A DNA stretch of 64,000 nt from Enoplolaimus lenunculus (lineage: Eukaryota > Nematoda > Enoplea > Enoplida > Thoracostomopsidae): assembly GCA_030248215.1 (NCBI GenBank), contig JASANG010001013.1:310001-374000 (forward strand). The letters run 5' to 3'. The notes below the pieces were generated by a model that saw only the letters and a program-made list of their open reading frames with translations, ran no database searches and was not told the origin of the DNA. Both the position numbers and the translations under genes were made by a program. Positions 1 to 11,330 of the stretch are shown piece by piece; position 1 is the stretch's first letter; the number at the start of each line of letters is the position of its first letter.

Positions 1-259
1 TGTTTAACATAAAAGTTGAAGATATATTAAACAAGACACTTGGGTAAAATTCAATGGGAGATAAAATTGAAATGTTAACACAATAAAAGGTGTATTTGAG
101 AAAATCATAATTATTCAGCATTGATACACTAAGTTTGTGCTTAAAATTTATTATATGTCTACAGCGGTCGACCAATAACTTGCGTATCCGAGGTAAATTT
201 TTTTACACGCGTGACACACTTTATATTTTTGTATCCATATTTCTCGAGTTCGTTGACTC

Positions 260-1134
260 GGCCAATGTAAAGAACAGGGACGGAACAGTATTATAAGCAT
301 ATTCCTAAGCCTAACGCGGGGTTCACGTTATAACTGGGGCAGCCTGGAACACGTTTTGTACCTGTGACTATAGCTGGTAACATTTCGTCTGACCGTTTAT
401 CCGCTATGAGATTCAAAAAATTTGAATTGTCTGCTATCCTGATGTGACATCTACTGTTTGTACTGCAATATCATATGATATTCCAAATATTGTCTGCGAG
501 TATCATATGATATGTTTGAAAATGTCTGCAAAGTTGTGGTACACTAGCTTGATTGTAGTGTAGAATGTCATATGATACTAAAATTTCAAATTTGAATTAT
601 TTGTACTTAGGAATATATTTTGGGAAAAACTTAGCGAGAAACAGAATCGTAGAAGCTAATTCGACTTGCGAAATCATTTAATGCTGCATTATCTGACTTT
701 TCACTGTTTTATTTAGCGTGCACAAATTCCATTGTCCTGTATAAATATCATATGATATTTAGTAGAATTTTGTAATATCATATGATATTCGCATAAATGT
801 CCCGCAGTATCATATGACAAATGGTTATTTGTAAACGATGATCGCTTGACATTAGTGATTTGTAAGCCAATGTCATATGGCATCCACATTTTGTCTACAT
901 ATCCGCTCTTCGGATCACAAAATTTTATGTTGACGTCGAATCAACTTGGACAAAACGTGTTCCAAGCTGCCCCAGTTATAACGTGAACGCCGCATAAGCC
1001 TAAGAAGCATCAGCCTAAGCGTACCAGTGAATTTATTCCTAAGCCTAAGCCAAGCAAAAAAATTAGTCTAATGCTTAAGCTTACTCGATTGTAGTCCCAC
1101 AGGAAAACGTTCCGCCCCTGATCTTTACATGGAC
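260..1134 (-). mobile_element. TTAGGC foldback element, subfamily A, split by a nested element
   Basis: Left end GGCCAATGTAAAGAACAGGG, right end CCCCTGATCTTTACATGGACC, short CCTAAG arrays inside. A 678-bp foldback (316-993) lies within the telomere-like part. Strand marks where TTAGGC reads. Confidence 0.8.
316..993. mobile_element. 678-bp foldback element with seven CATATG palindromes, nested in a TTAGGC element
   Basis: Inverted ends of about 44 bp: GCGGGGTTCACGTTATAACT at 316-359 and its complement at 950-993. No coding frame. Between the arms TATCATATGATA or close variants occur at 467-482, 501-512, 567-577, 745-757, 774-789, 807-818 and 871-880. Host sequence on both sides is CCTAA/TAAGCC. 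Confidence 0.8.
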
Positions 1135-1153
1135 CGTTTAGTGTAAAGCTTTA

Positions 1154-1372
1154 TTATATATTCTCAAATATGTATAGCACATATCATCAATTAGTGATGG
1201 GTCTTGTGACTTTGAAACCAGTAAAGTGAACTGGTTCAAAATTAAGCACTTTTGTTGCACTCAATTTTATTTACTTCTGTGCAAATTTTTAAATTTCCAA
1301 CTGCAGTATTTTTTAATTTGAAAACTTATTATTAACTGATGATAGGTGCTACGCATAGTTGAGAATACGGCT
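1154..1372. mobile_element. foldback element, TATTCTCAAATGTGTATAGC family
   Basis: Ends TATTCTCAAATATGTATAGC ... GCTACGCATAGTTGAGAATA are inverted; next to each is a palindromic TATCATCA/TGATGATA module. Relatives at 9145-9310, 19158-19345, 30329-30577 and 43246-43460. Confidence 0.6.
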
Positions 1373-1914
1373 CATATCTTCAATAATTCGTATAGTTTTA
1401 CGAGTAGCGTTTCATTACAAAATTTTTTTATAACTTTACTTATTTGTAGAACAAATCTGCGCAACCGGGCACATGCTGTGTTAAAAACAATATTCTCATT
1501 CTGAGTTGAATTAATTGCGGGTGAGTTATAGTTAATTTAAATTCAGAATGAGTTCAATCAAGAGTAGATGATGTATACTTCAACAAGAGTATGCAACTGA
1601 GTACATTCTGTGTACAAAAGAACGCTCCCTGTGCACCTTGCGTTTTTAGCCTATACCCCTCATATTTAGAGATGGTAAAACCTGTACAAACCGTGACAAT
1701 TTAATTATCTGGCGTCAAAAAATGCTAAGCTTATGGTATAGTTTCTGCTTATTACATGTGACAGCGATCTGTCCTCTAAATAAGGGGGGTCGACCAAAAA
1801 CACAACGCTTGATGGTACATTTTGCACCATGCAGAAACCAAAGAGTTGCATACTCTTGTATCATGCACTCGTGATAATTCGAAACATCAACTCGCTCCGA
1901 GCTCATATATATAA

Positions 1915-2028
1915 TTCCGGGTTTACTTGATTAATTTACTCAGAATGCGTAGTCCTGATTCAGCGCTCATGCTTCTGAGTAAATTCAAGTCATACTGAGT
2001 TAAAATCAACTCACTGGAATTTACAGTG
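1915..2028. mobile_element. right part of a CACTGTAAATT foldback element
   Basis: Ends GAGTTAAAATCAACTCACTG then GAATTTACAGTG with TA next to it, as in the complete copy at 18149-18400. Scattered GAATGAGTT motifs from 1480 may be the decayed left half. Confidence 0.45.
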
Positions 2029-2325
2029 TAAAAGCCGTGGTCCCGTATCCACGCAAGAATACTAATATCACCGTTTGCAACCTAGCGATAGAGGATTTCA
2101 AGCAAACGAACTACAATACATACAAATCAAACCTTGACTCAAGTACAGCCCAGCTTTAAGCATTAGCCAATAAACGCGTCCGAAATTTCATGCATTCTGA
2201 TTTGTTCGTTCAAAAGTTACCAGACCAATTGGAACACGAACACATCCTATATCCAATAGCGCTGTTGCATTTATAGAACTCCAGCCAACCATACCAGTGG
2301 CCTTTTAAGCTTACCTTTATTCACT

Positions 2326-2462
2326 CGAGCGCAAGTTTTTAGCAATGAGAACTTGCAGCTGCAGCTTGCAAAGTCAAATTTTAATCGAAAACTGTATTAC
2401 AGAACTTACCGCTACAAATTGCAGCTGCAAGATCTCACTGTAAAAACTTGTACTTGAGAATA
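2326..2462. mobile_element. foldback element, TTGCAGCTGCAAG family
   Basis: GCGCAAGTTTTTAGCAATGA ... CACTGTAAAAACTTGTACTT form inverted ends around several GCAGCTGC palindromes. Other members: 20617-20731, 42091-42325, 50905-51112 and 55145-55427. Confidence 0.5.
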
Positions 2463-2514
2463 TTTAAGCCAAGAAAACTCTAGATTTTCGTTTTGGTGTA
2501 GGCATCCAAATTTT

Positions 2515-2660
2515 GGCCCATGTATAGAACAGGGACGGAACAGTAGTATAAACGTATTCCTAAGCGTAAGCGTAAGTATGAGCCTATTCGTAAACCTAAG
2601 CCCACTGACTCTATAACAGCCCCTCCGGAAAACGATCCGGCCCTGTTCCATACATGGGCC
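2515..2660 (-). mobile_element. TTAGGC foldback element, subfamily B
   Basis: 146 bp, complete: GGCCCATGTATAGAACAGGG ... CCCTGTTCCATACATGGGCC, nearly perfect inverted ends. The interior has decayed hexamers (CCTAAGCGTAAGCGTAAG). Confidence 0.85.
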
Positions 2661-3267
2661 CGAATTTATTAGACATCTGGTTTATTTGGCCACGGCTTCA
2701 TAGCTAATAAACACGATGCCTAAATTTCAAAAGTGCGCCTAATTTAAAAATGTTTTCTTTCAAACACCTTTGTCGTCCTGTTGAACGCGAACAGGTGTCG
2801 GCGGCAGAGACGTTGCGCCATACGCCAGTATGTCTGAACAGCGACTCGCATGGCGTGAGAATTTTTCGTCGCGTGATAATTTTTGATGAGAAATTCCCAC
2901 GCTTATTGGCGATACACGGCCATCGTTTGCGTCAATATCGTGTGATATAGTTGGCAACACTCTTAGGTTGGATTCGCTAATTTTCTCACGGTCACCTGCT
3001 GAACGACGGTGAAGCAATTCTCGAGGTCGGGAGCGTAAATGACCCGTCTCTCTGGTTTCATCTTAAAAATAACCTTAAAGGGTCTAGGTTTACTTGATTG
3101 GGTCTAACACAGGATTCCTGAGAGGGAGAACCCTGAATATATGACACCAACATAGATAAAAACACGATATTTGCCAGGAAACAAAAGGTTTCCGGTCAAT
3201 CGGAAGCGGATGTAAAATTTTTCTGTGAGAAATGATTGTTTCAACTTGAATTTCAAAAACATATATA

Positions 3268-3472
3268 CCCTGCAAAAATGGTTAGCCAAATTGACTGTCT
3301 CCGAAACAGGCTGTATAGGACTACACAAATTAAGTCGACTTCAACTCCGTCAGAGTCAAATTCCAGTCACTACGCACGTTTGACTCTGGCGGAGTCGAAT
3401 TTGACTCAGTTTGTGTAGTGCCGTAGAGCCTATTTCGAAGAGGGTCAATTTGATTCACCATTTTTTGCAGTG
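3268..3472. mobile_element. TA-flanked MITE, CACTGCAAAAAATGG family
   Basis: Long palindrome: TGCAAAAATGGTTAGCC ... GATTCACCATTTTTTGCAGTG, with GACTCTGGCGGAGTC-type centre. TA target choice suggests Tc1/mariner mobilisation. No ORF of its own. Confidence 0.75.
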
Positions 3473-3642
3473 TGAATGGTTTACTCGTAAACCTTTTATT
3501 TAATTTACTGAGAAGTATATAAACTGCAATTTGTAATTATTGCAAACTCGATGTAGGCAAATGGTGAAATCTGTTTTAGAAATATTTGCAAGTAAAAACC
3601 TACACTCATGCATTTTAAAATACAAATTGGCTTAAATCAGTT

Positions 3643-3783
3643 AGCTAATGTTACTTCTAGAACCGTAACAGTAGATTAAGCGTATTTCTAAGCCTAAGCA
3701 TAAGTCCAAGCGTTGCAAAAGCGTATTCTTAAGCCTAAACCTAAGTCTAAACCAGATTAAAAATGTAGTCCAGAACGTAAGCC
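3643..3783 (-). mobile_element. TTAGGC foldback element, subfamily C, cut by a TA-MITE
   Basis: Starts GCTAATGTTACTTCTAG, then CAGTAGATTAAGCGTATT and CCAAGCGTTGCAAAAGCG as in 8871-9045. The right end is lost where the element at 3786 begins. Confidence 0.6.
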
Positions 3784-3785
3784 TA

Positions 3786-3976
3786 CACCGCAAAAAATGG
3801 TGAGTCAAATTGACTCTCTCTGAAATAGGCTTTTCGGAACTACACAATTTGAGTCAAATTCGCCTCACTCTCAGTCGCGCTTTTGACTCTGACTGAGTCG
3901 AATTTTGACTCAATTTCTGAAGTTCCGAAAAGCCTATTTCAGAGAAAGTCAGTTTGACTCACCATTTTTTGCAGTG
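3786..3976. mobile_element. TA-flanked MITE, CACTGCAAAAAATGG family
   Basis: 191 bp, TA on both sides (3784-3785, 3977-3978). The arms are near-perfect complements, including CTGAAATAGGCTTTTCGGAA and its mate. Confidence 0.85.
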
Positions 3977-3979
3977 TAC

Positions 3980-5045
3980 ACTTTTACACACCCGCCCGAT
4001 TCGTGGGACGGTCCTAAAGGTAACATCGGCCAATCAGGTTATGGAAAAAAATTTCAATTGATGTCTTTAAGCTTAATTTTAATATAATTTTGAAAAATAC
4101 TAGTCTGCAACATTTTTACCAATGCGATGCGTATAGTCAACAAAAACATCCCTTGGTGAATGTGTCTCACGTATCTGTGCCCGTTCGTCCAGAAGGATCG
4201 GACTTGCAGTTAAATCCGAGTGAACACCGTTAAACGCAAGTGTCATAATAATTTAAAATAAACTTTTGCTAAAATACGCTGTGCATATAATGTCGGGTGT
4301 AGGTATATTCGAAGTTGAAAATTCTACAAAACGTGACAGTGCACACGGGTTCGAGCGTCAAGTTCCTATCGCTGAGTGGTGATGATAAAACGCTGTCAAA
4401 CGGTAAAGTCCAGGGTATGAAATCTTGCTTGAAATGAGTTCTTCCGCAAAATTGAAAATATTCATGTGTGAAAGAGTTAGAAATGTTAACTAGAAATCAA
4501 ATGTCTCAAATTTAGAAAAATATTTGTTTTAAAACATTTCGCCTTGCAAGTTTATTACTACGATTTTGGCACAACAAACTTGTTTATATTAAATTCCGGT
4601 GGCGGAATGTCATCTTGCGGAGTCATGACTTTAGCTTTCAAACGGAAAAAATATTTTTGAAAATGCGAAAACACGAAAAAACCTTTTGAAAATTTATATT
4701 TTAAAACCAAAATATCAAAAAAAGGACAAAAACGAACAACTGCAAACTTAAAGAATTATTTTTACAATAGCGAAACGTTCATAAAAGCGAGTTTAGGTGG
4801 TAAAGTCTGAATGGGAACACCACCAGATTGAACGAATAACAGTCTAATACTGTTTGAGCTCTACACATCTCAGCAGGAGGTGTAAAGTTTGGTTTTGAAA
4901 CGAAAAAGTTAATACTTCAAAACAAAAGGTTGCCGGTAAATTTTACGAGGTTTAAGCTTATACTAAAAATTGCAATAAAAATAAATATGAAATTACAAAT
5001 AATATAACAAAATTATCCTCGAACGAAACGATTGTTTAAGACATA
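3980..5045. other. no feature recognised
   Basis: About 1 kb of AT-rich DNA without coding frames over 60 codons, element ends or tandem repeats that I could recognise. Confidence 0.5.
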
Positions 5046-5220
5046 CACTGCAAAAAAATGGTGAGTCAAATTGACTCTCTCCGAGATAAACTCTATGGGA
5101 CTACACAAACTGATTCAAATTCGACACCGCCAAGCGTCAAACGTGCAACTAAGTGTGTTGATTTTAACTCTGGCGGAGTCAAATTTGACTCAATTTGTGT
5201 AGTCCCGTGGACTATTTCGA
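5046..5220. mobile_element. TA-flanked MITE, right end lost
   Basis: Left end CACTGCAAAAAAATGGTGAG after TA. The right arm fades after CCCGTGGACTATTTCGA, before the terminal GCAGTG. Confidence 0.65.
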
Positions 5221-5345
5221 TTAGTGTAGTTTTATTAGTTTTGGCTGGAACTATATGTTCACATGTGTGAATTACCGTGTGCATACACTGACAGCTCTAA
5301 AGCCTAAATCTAAGCAAAAATTTACTCAGAAACACCACCGTAAAC

Positions 5346-5517
5346 CAGGCCCGTAGCTAGCTCACCTTGTTAGAATTGGCTAAAAATTCTTTAAAAGGGG
5401 CATTCAAGGGTTTTCAATGACTTGCAAACATTGTTGAAAATTATGTAGGAGAGCCAAAATTTTTCCAGGGGGGCTGAGCGCTCCCCTGCCCCCCCCCCTT
5501 TGGCTACGATCCGGGCG
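5346..5517. mobile_element. foldback element, CAGGCCCGTAGC family
   Basis: CAGGCCCGTAGCTAGCTCAC ... GGCTACGATCCGGGCG are inverted ends; G- and C-runs lie near the right end. A better-paired relative is at 56583-56743. Confidence 0.6.
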
Positions 5518-5751
5518 TAAACACGGACTAGACATAGATTGCGCTGTGTTTTCAGAATACCTTTATGTCAAATAAACAATATTTTAATCTTTACAATTGT
5601 ATTTACGATCCGCTAAAAACGGAAAATATATTCTTGGCAGCAACTTTTACGCTCACTCGATAGAATATGTTCACTTGAAATTGTATATCCTACCGGAACG
5701 AAATTACTATCTACGCCCCGTACGCTGTGGAATGGTGTTCTTGAACACATC

Positions 5752-5934
5752 CACCGGTGGATCCCCAAATTTGTGACGGCGGATGGGCTGGCAAAAGTAT
5801 AAAATGCCAGTTTTTACTGTATGCTATATATGTGTGCCAAATTTGTGAGTGGAAAATTCTGGACTTTTACCATTTTATGATGAATAATTTTTTGACGGTG
5901 GGCATATCACCGCCCCAATTTGGATCCACTAGTG
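5752..5934. mobile_element. foldback element, CACTAGTGGATCCAAATT family
   Basis: CACCGGTGGATCCCCAAATT ... AATTTGGATCCACTAGTG. A single left end of the same type is at 44535 (TCACTAGCGGATCC). A long ORF crosses this element and is not taken as a gene. Confidence 0.6.
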
Positions 5935-6641
5935 AACGCAAGGATAATTTATCGTTTATCTTAATTAAAATCACTATTTTTTCGTTGAATATTTCAAATT
6001 TAAAATCTGAAAAAAGAAACAAAATTCGACTCAAAGACACCGAAATGCGTTTCAAATCTTGCGTCACAATAACAACTATTTCTTCAAGTTTTAAAACAAT
6101 TCTGTCTTGGTGTTTTAAATCTACAAATCTACAGATTGAAACACATTTATCACTCGACACACCCTTGAGAGAATCAACCGTATCGGTGCTAAACGATATC
6201 ATGACCCCGAAAGTACGGTTTCGATTTAAAGACAGGGCGAATAATTTTTCAAAATATACAGCAAACAAAGGTTTTTTCTGTTTGAAAATTCACTTGTCAA
6301 CTTGACAGCTATTTTTGCAACCAAAAAGCCAACATCTTTCTTGCAAAAGTGTCACAACGCAACAAAAAATTTTGTTTATAGTACAATGCATAAACTAAAT
6401 CTACATAATCTCCCATTTAACGATTTAGTATATATTGATTCGAATACGTATATGAAATCAGTTGGAACAGTGCCAAAATACGTATGCGGGGCGTTCTAGC
6501 TTTAATTATAAAGATAACTGCTTTTATAATTCCGGTTTCTGTATAATGCAGAATCCACAATAAACATGTGTACATCAGCAAACTATTTTTTAAGTCGTTC
6601 AAGAAATCAATATAAGTAAAGCTCGATGCCCACTTACATAT
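5935..6641. other. no gene supported
   Basis: Two long opposing ORFs (5757-6305 on +, 5867-6268 on -) overlap; neither has a recognisable domain, and the + one begins inside a MITE. Confidence 0.4.
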
Positions 6642-6861
6642 GGCCCATGTTTATAACAGGGCCTGAACAGTAGTATGAGCATAATCCTAAGCCTAAACCT
6701 AAGCGTAAGCCTAATCCTAAGCGTATAGATGAGGCTATTCCTAAGCCTAAGCGTAAGCCTAAGCCTAAACCTAAGCCTAAGCAAAAAATTAGTCTAAAGC
6801 TTAAACTGACTCTATTATAGTCCGTACAGAAAGCGATCGGGCCCTGTTCTATACATGGGCC
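6642..6861 (-). mobile_element. TTAGGC foldback element, subfamily B
   Basis: 220 bp: GGCCCATGTTTATAACAGGG ... CCCTGTTCTATACATGGGCC, with CCTAAGCCTAAACCTAAGCC inside and an AGTCTAAAGCTTAAACTGAC block before the right end. Confidence 0.85.
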
Positions 6862-7617
6862 GTACATATTATGGACAATTTTCAGCAAATAGCATTTTGT
6901 TTACAATATTTTCTTAAAATACAAACATGATTGTTTTGTGAAACAAATTTGCATGCAGATTGATGTACATTCGCAAACATTTGCACATTGCGCAAAACCG
7001 GCTGACGAGTAAGGATTATTAGCCATTCGTTGGTTAAACGATAGACGCTAGGTAGTAGTATTTACTTACCGCTAATTAGCAATTATGTCCGAGTATAACG
7101 AAAAAGTACAGTACTGACCTCTTTTAAGTTATTAAATACAACACAGCAAATTATTTTAAATAATCGATTTCTTCGTGTGGAAACATTATCCTATGGCAGG
7201 TAAATGGAATTGGTTCATATATAATTCGTATTCTACAAAAAATTTATAAAAAATTACGAATATTAAAATAGAATTTAAATTAGGGCTGCTGACTCCTATC
7301 GATTGCGACCCAAAATAGGGACCCCCTCTTATTTGTGTCGATACAGTACGTTTGACAGAAAAAAACTTACTTTCAACGAGCCACGGCGGACGCGTAACAT
7401 CTTTGCGTTTAGCAATCAGTTCTTCTTCAGCAGTTTCCTCCATTTTTTAATAATATTTTTTTATTAAATGTTTCACTTAAAATTAATTTTAGTAGCAAAC
7501 ATTAAAGATTTACTGCCCGTGCGCATATAAACTCACTATAAAAGTGGTATTTGAAAAATACAACTGAGCATAATAGCCAGTTTAGCTAACAATTCAATGA
7601 ATTGCAATTCGTTTAAT

Positions 7618-7925
7618 CAGGGTGCAACCGGACGTGATAAATACCGGAACCGCAGCCGGATGTCAACCAAACTGACCGGAGGCGGAGGTGAAATGAAATT
7701 TGAGGGTGTTATACAATGAAGTTTAATTTGTTAATTTGAGCGAATATCTGTAATGTGGCGTTAAATCATTTGATTTTACACTTGTTTTTTTTCTGAAACC
7801 CCGGTTATTTTTTCCTCAAAATTGTGTAACAAGTAAAAAAATCGTATCAAATACCGAAATTGTCGTAACCTTTTTGACAAATTCTACCGGAGCCGGGGCC
7901 GAAGGTCGATTTTAGTTGCACCCTG
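7618..7925. mobile_element. hAT-like MITE, CAGGGTGCAACCGG family
   Basis: CAGGGTGCAACCGGACG ... GGTCGATTTTAGTTGCACCCTG, 308 bp. The interior has repeated ACCGGAACCG-like words. The 8-bp flanks do not match, unlike the copy at 30756. Confidence 0.65.
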
Positions 7926-8462
7926 TTTTTATATATACACTTAACATTTAACAAAAAAATGATTTTTCATAATTTCATTTTAAGCAAAAATGAAAAATTG
8001 ACATTTTAGAAAGAAAATTCGGAAAAATGTCAGAGATTTTTGTCTGCTTGGTATAAAGCTTGCGCCATTCTGACCCTAAACCAAATCACTAACCTAAGTC
8101 TTTTCATCTAAGCCTAAAGCCTCAACCTTGCCTGAGCCTAAAAACCTTTTACAAAGTGCCGAAGCAGAAAACATTGAGGGTTTTCCTGGCAAATAAATGA
8201 CTTTTCTGAGGAAGGTTGGATGGTGGCCGGCACCTGATTCTGCGAGTTCATCCATGCGGACACACCACCAAAAATCGCATTACCCGCAAAAGTTGCAAAA
8301 TGTTCGGGTATAGAAAAGATAAATTGTCTAAAATAATTGGAAAAAGTTTATTTTGATACTTTATTCCTAAACTTTTTTAAAAACTTTTCTGTTGTAACAG
8401 AAATACTTTTCAACTGCACCTTGCTAATAGTATTTCTCTTTAGATTTACTTAATAAATCATG

Positions 8463-8593
8463 AAATGGCAGCAGTAGTCTTACTTATTTATTTGTTTAAG
8501 CAAAGATTTACTCAATATTTAGTACACTTATACTTATGAAAGTTAGTAAAATATAACTAAAGTATTTTAAGTATAGTATTTTTACAGAGTGTA
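8463..8593. repeat. dispersed repeat, one half of an ACTCTSTAAAAA element
   Basis: Closely matches 58738-58868 (AAGCAAAGATTTACTCAATA, then TTAGTACACTTATACTT, then TTTTTACAGAGT). Confidence 0.6.
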
Positions 8594-8870
8594 CGACTGC
8601 TCCGGTCGGCCAACCAACTGGGAAGCTATGGATGCGTCCGGTCAGCTTTATACTCCAGTTTTCACTTCGACTAAACCTATCAGGTGTGAACCTAAAAGCC
8701 ATGTGAACCTAAGGAAACGAACACAATAAAGACTAGAATTTGAAGCCAATTTACCTCTTTGTATTGTTTGAATATTTCAAAGCCTCGAATTTTAAACTTT
8801 ACACTTCCGGGTTCTCAAGGCATTTAGTCAATTTTACGTCAATCTCACCGACAAATACTATCGGTAGTTG

Positions 8871-9045
8871 GGCCAGTGTTACTTTCAGGGGTGTAACAGT
8901 AGATTAAGCGTATTCTTAAGCCTAAGCCTAAGCCTAAGCGTTGCAAAAATGGGTTCCTAAGCCTAAGCGTAAAAGTAATTAAGAATGTAAACCTACTCTT
9001 TTATGGACCCTCCACAACCCTGGATGCCCCTTAAAGTAATATTTG
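8871..9045 (-). mobile_element. TTAGGC foldback element, subfamily C
   Basis: GGCCAGTGTTACTTTCAGGG ... ATGCCCCTTAAAGTAATATT; interior TAAGCCTAAGCCTAAGCC and the subfamily mark GCGTTGCAAAAATGGG. Confidence 0.7.
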
Positions 9046-9144
9046 TATGCTGCGATAGCAATTTCAGTTAACCTTTCTTAGCTTTAAGTGTACTAGGAGC
9101 CCTTATTCAGTATGATTGTTTCAGCAACACGTTATGTCTTATAT

Positions 9145-9310
9145 TTTTAAATATGTATAGCACTTATCATCAGCTAGCAATAGATTTTCAAGCACAAGTG
9201 ATAACAGATATACTTGTAAAAATGAAGCCTTTTCTTACAAATTTAAATTAAACCAGTGCCACAAGACCTATTATCAGTTATGAAAACAAGTACTACTGAA
9301 AACTCAGATC
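9145..9310. mobile_element. foldback element, TATAGCACTTATCATCAG family, decayed
   Basis: AAATATGTATAGCACTTATC and an inverted TTATCAGTTATGA module; right end weak. Confidence 0.4.
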
Positions 9311-9377
9311 TCATTTATAGCGTTGTTAAAAATATTTGACAAAATAACTTGGCTCACGCGATTATCATTGCAAAGTT

Positions 9378-9739
9378 GGCCCATGTAAAGATCAGGAGCG
9401 GAACGTTTTTCTGTAGAGTAAGCTTAAGCTTTATACCAATTTTTTGTTTGGATTAGGCTTATACTTAGACGTAGGAATATATATGCTCATTTTTACGCTT
9501 AGGCTTAGGCTTAGGAATGTGCTCATTCTTACACTTAGGCTTAGGCTTAGGAATGTGCTCATTCTTACACTTAGGCTTAGGCTTAGGAATATGCTCATTT
9601 TTACGCTTAGGCTTAGGCTTAGGAATGTGCTCATTCTTACACTTAGGCTTAGACTTAGGAATATGCTCATTCTTACGCTTAGGCTTAGGCTTAGGAATGT
9701 GCTTACAATACTGTTCCGCCCCTGTTCTTTACATCGGCC
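9378..9739 (+). mobile_element. TTAGGC foldback element, subfamily A, with 36-bp higher-order repeat
   Basis: 362 bp: GGCCCATGTAAAGATCAGGA ... CCCCTGTTCTTTACATCGGCC. Between about 9484 and 9699 six 36-bp units each hold three TTAGGC-phase hexamers and three changed ones (AATGTG CTCATT CTTACA). Unit length 36 keeps six-base phase and leaves long ORFs on both strands, which are not genes. Confidence 0.9.
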
Positions 9740-10136
9740 ACAAAATTTATTAAAACTTACGTTGAACAAGCCATTGCGGTCTGCCAAGCGGATTTGAAAT
9801 TCGAAACGATTTGTCGCTAAGCATTCGATTTCTATTCCTTATATTTCGAAAAATACAATTGACTAAAAATATTTATACTATTTTTCATTTAATAATTGTA
9901 CCAACAGTTAATTACTTTAAATTAATTCCTGTAATAAAATATATATTTTTGCAATTATAATATTTTACCGTACAAATTCAAATTAGAAGCATCACACAAC
10001 AGGATAATCGCTTTTGATTTATTTTCTGCGGTAAAAAATCTCTGTTCGTTTCCGTTATAAAAACGTCAACAAGTTTGCTGCAATTCTTCCAATTATCAAA
10101 GGGACGGATAAAACTGTCTCTATTCTTAAATGTTTT

Positions 10137-10300
10137 GGCCCATGTAAAGATCAGGGGTGGAACGTATTTCTGTGGAACTACAATAGAGTAAGCTTAAACT
10201 TTAGGCCATTTTTTGCTTGGATTAGGCTTAGGCTTAGGCTTAGCTTAAGGCTTAGGAATAATCTTATACAACTGTTTTGCCCATGTTGTTTGCATTGACC
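10137..10300 (+). mobile_element. TTAGGC foldback element, subfamily A, decayed right end
   Basis: GGCCCATGTAAAGATCAGGG start; TTAGGCTTAGGCTTAGG core; right end reads GTTTGCATTGACC. Confidence 0.75.
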
Positions 10301-10422
10301 GAAGTTTCGAATGCATCTGCAATCTGTTTCATAGAATTTTTGACGTTTGAGTGAACATTTGGCATACCTCGATTGTATTGGCAGAAAAACAAGTCATCTT
10401 TTAAACTTGTATATGTAAATAT

Positions 10423-10798
10423 CAGGGTGTAAACGGATAGTAAACATAACGGAAACGGAAAACAGATATTGAAGTGTAACAGTTTCAAATATGTTTTATT
10501 TTTCTGCCATGACAATTGTGGCGTGCAAATATGCACCGGTATTTCAAAACTTTGTAAACGAAAAATGGCGCATATACTGAACTTTTCTAAGATTTTAGAT
10601 AAATTACTTCATTCTTATTTCATTTCGAACAATTGCAGCATACCTGTAACCAAAAATTACGAGATATATACGTGGTTTATAGCTAATTTTGAACGTAAAA
10701 AATATTACAGAATTTCCGTTATTTCAATAACGGAAACAGAAACGGAAGTGGATACAGATTTTTACAGTAAACGGAAACTGATATCCATTTACACCCTG
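10423..10798. mobile_element. hAT-like MITE, CAGGGTGTAAACGG variant
   Basis: CAGGGTGTAAACGGATAGTA ... GATATCCATTTACACCCTG; interior rich in AACGGAAACGGAA words on opposite strands in the two halves. Related copies at 57186 and 51255. Confidence 0.7.
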
Positions 10799-10800
10799 AT

Positions 10801-10856
10801 ATCTATTTTTCTATCTATCTATCTATCAATCTATTTATTTATATATAGATATATAT
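10801..10856. repeat. (CTAT)n / TA microsatellite
   Basis: CTATCTATCTATC grading into TATATA between two transposon-like elements. Confidence 0.7.
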
Positions 10857-11026
10857 TAGTGATGGGCATCGAATATTTTTTCATATCCGGATATCCGGTA
10901 TTCTTCATTTTCCGCGCATTCTTGCCGGATATTTATCGGGATATCGGCCTCCCATACATATCCGGATATTTTTTATATCCGGATACGCGGAGGGATCGCT
11001 CCTCTTGTTTTTCATATCCGGTGCCC

Positions 11027-11031
<5 letters not shown>
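10857..11031. mobile_element. MITE, TAGTGATGGGC family (hAT-like ends)
   Basis: TAGTGATGGGCATCGAATAT ... CATATCCGGTGCCCATCTA. Several TATCCGGATAT palindromes inside. Confidence 0.6.

Positions 11032-11071
<40 letters not shown>
11032..11071. repeat. (AT)n microsatellite
   Basis: About 18 AT dinucleotides. Confidence 0.85.
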
Positions 11072-11074
<3 letters not shown>

Positions 11075-11330
11075 AGCTTTCATAGGATTTTTTTTTTTTT
11101 GAGCATGTTCTCTAGGAGTTGACTTTTACTACCTTGCGACTGCAGGGATGCGTGTTCCGACAGTATTTATGCAAACTACAGCGCGCGCGATACTCCTGCG
11201 ATCCGGTGTGTTCGCCCAGTCGAAGCCCAGTTCGCCACCCGTCCATTACAACGCACAAACAAAATTTTCTACGTCGTCGTTCTCTGCGCCGAACACGCAA
11301 CGATTCGACTCTTCTTATATCAACCCGCCG

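Noticed and set aside
5757-6305. 182-codon ORF on the + strand (and 133 codons on -)
   Set aside because: The + frame starts inside a foldback element, both strands are open over the same bases, and neither shows a domain, signal peptide or splice context.
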